From contig JAWLCG010000351.1 in assembly GCA_041687295.1 (NCBI GenBank), forward strand, positions 1 through 5,136: DNA of 5,136 nt, given 5' to 3'. This document shows, piece after piece, positions 4,879 to 5,136 of this stretch. Within the stretch, counting starts at the first letter, position 1. Each line of letters begins with the position of its first letter. The DNA comes from JAWLCG01 sp041687295. GTDB lineage: Bacteria; Planctomycetota; Phycisphaerae; SM23-33; FEN-1343. Under the pieces are notes generated by a model. That model did not search any database, was not told the origin of the DNA, and saw only the letters and a program-made list of their open reading frames with translations. The translations under genes and the position numbers were made by a program.

Positions 4879-5136
4879 TTACTGGCGATTGCACCGCACG
4901 CGCTGGGCCTGGCTCAGCGAGATCGCGCCGGTGGGGCAGATGTTGAGGCAGTTGCCGCAGCGGATGCACTGGTCCGAGTCGATCCAGATGTAGGTCGCGT
5001 CCTGGGGCCGATCCTTCGGCACGGCCTGGCCGAGGGTGGCGGCGCCGTCGGCGTCGACCTCCAGCGTGGCGGCGCGGTGGATGCACTCGCGCGGCGAGAC
5101 GCGGAGGCACCAGTCGCAGTGGATGCACTTGTCCTG
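4879..5136 (-). CDS. 4Fe-4S ferredoxin-domain protein, C-terminal part
   Basis: The reading frame enters from the right edge (its start is outside the window) and ends with TAA at 4879-4881; 85 residues are visible. Two cluster motifs are seen: KCIHCDWCLRVSPREC (Cys 4, 7, 10 and 18 of the visible part) and QCIRCGNCLNICPTGAI (Cys 57, 60, 63, 67). The second is a canonical CxxCxxCxxxCP. In the first, Ser14 stands where the fourth Cys is expected, and a Cys follows four residues later. A 38-residue linker separates the motifs, longer than in small clostridial ferredoxins. An additional Cys82 lies near the end. The protein may be a free ferredoxin or the tail of a larger FAD/NAD(P)-dependent oxidoreductase; the visible part cannot tell. 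Being 22 nt upstream of cysH in the same orientation, it may deliver electrons for sulfate or sulfite reduction (inference). Confidence 0.9.
   Translation of the reverse strand, partial: QDKCIHCDWCLRVSPRECIHRAATLEVDADGAATLGQAVPKDRPQDATYIWIDSDQCIRCGNCLNICPTGAISLSQAQRVRCNRQ

Noticed and set aside
4853..5128. 91-residue minus-strand open frame starting with ATG near the right edge
   Set aside because: It is out of frame with the ferredoxin-like gene, whose cysteine motifs appear in another frame entering from the window edge.
1..5136. CRISPR array, tRNA or rRNA genes
   Set aside because: No regularly spaced repeats with unique spacers and no tRNA or rRNA-like segment was seen on either strand.

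Overview
The window is very GC-rich, and its genes show strong G/C preference at third codon positions. It carries lipid A genes (lpxD, lpxI), so the host has a lipopolysaccharide-type outer membrane and is Gram-negative. The use of LpxI instead of LpxH, the LpxD variant sequence around the catalytic histidine, the ferredoxin/CysH pair and the repeat-rich spacers together suggest a Planctomycetota-like (Phycisphaerae-type) genome. That placement is inference from gene content and style; nothing in the window proves it.

Layout. Positions 1-437 hold no convincing gene. They contain a GC hairpin, a small AT-rich island with repeated ATTCGTGTAAT units, one copy of a 41-bp repeat with a perfect palindromic core, a G-run-rich stretch and a possible promoter. 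lpxD (438-1523, GTG start) overlaps lpxI (1504-2364) by 20 nt, so the two are translationally coupled. LpxD makes UDP-2,3-diacylglucosamine and LpxI cleaves that same molecule to lipid X, so the pair encodes consecutive steps. A second exact copy of the 41-bp repeat (2469-2509) follows, joined to a large nested inverted repeat (2509-2573). A small unrecognised protein of about 67 residues is probably encoded on the minus strand (2551-2754). The 313-nt spacer before queA has several hairpins and one perfect DnaA-box-like 9-mer.

queA (3068-4123) encodes the S-adenosylmethionine:tRNA ribosyltransferase-isomerase of queuosine synthesis. It runs tail to tail, with one base between stop codons, into cysH (minus strand, 4125-4856), an iron-sulfur APS/PAPS reductase of sulfate assimilation. 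Upstream of cysH, in the same orientation and 22 nt away, is the 3' end of a gene for a protein with two [4Fe-4S] motifs (4879 to the right edge). Its start lies outside the window. The ferredoxin-like protein and CysH are probably one operon, and the former may supply electrons for sulfate or sulfite reduction.

No clearly new multi-gene system is visible. The points most worth following are the paired 41-bp palindromic repeats bracketing lpxD-lpxI, the small antisense-strand protein, and the ferredoxin domain whose first cluster motif has Ser where the fourth Cys is normally found.
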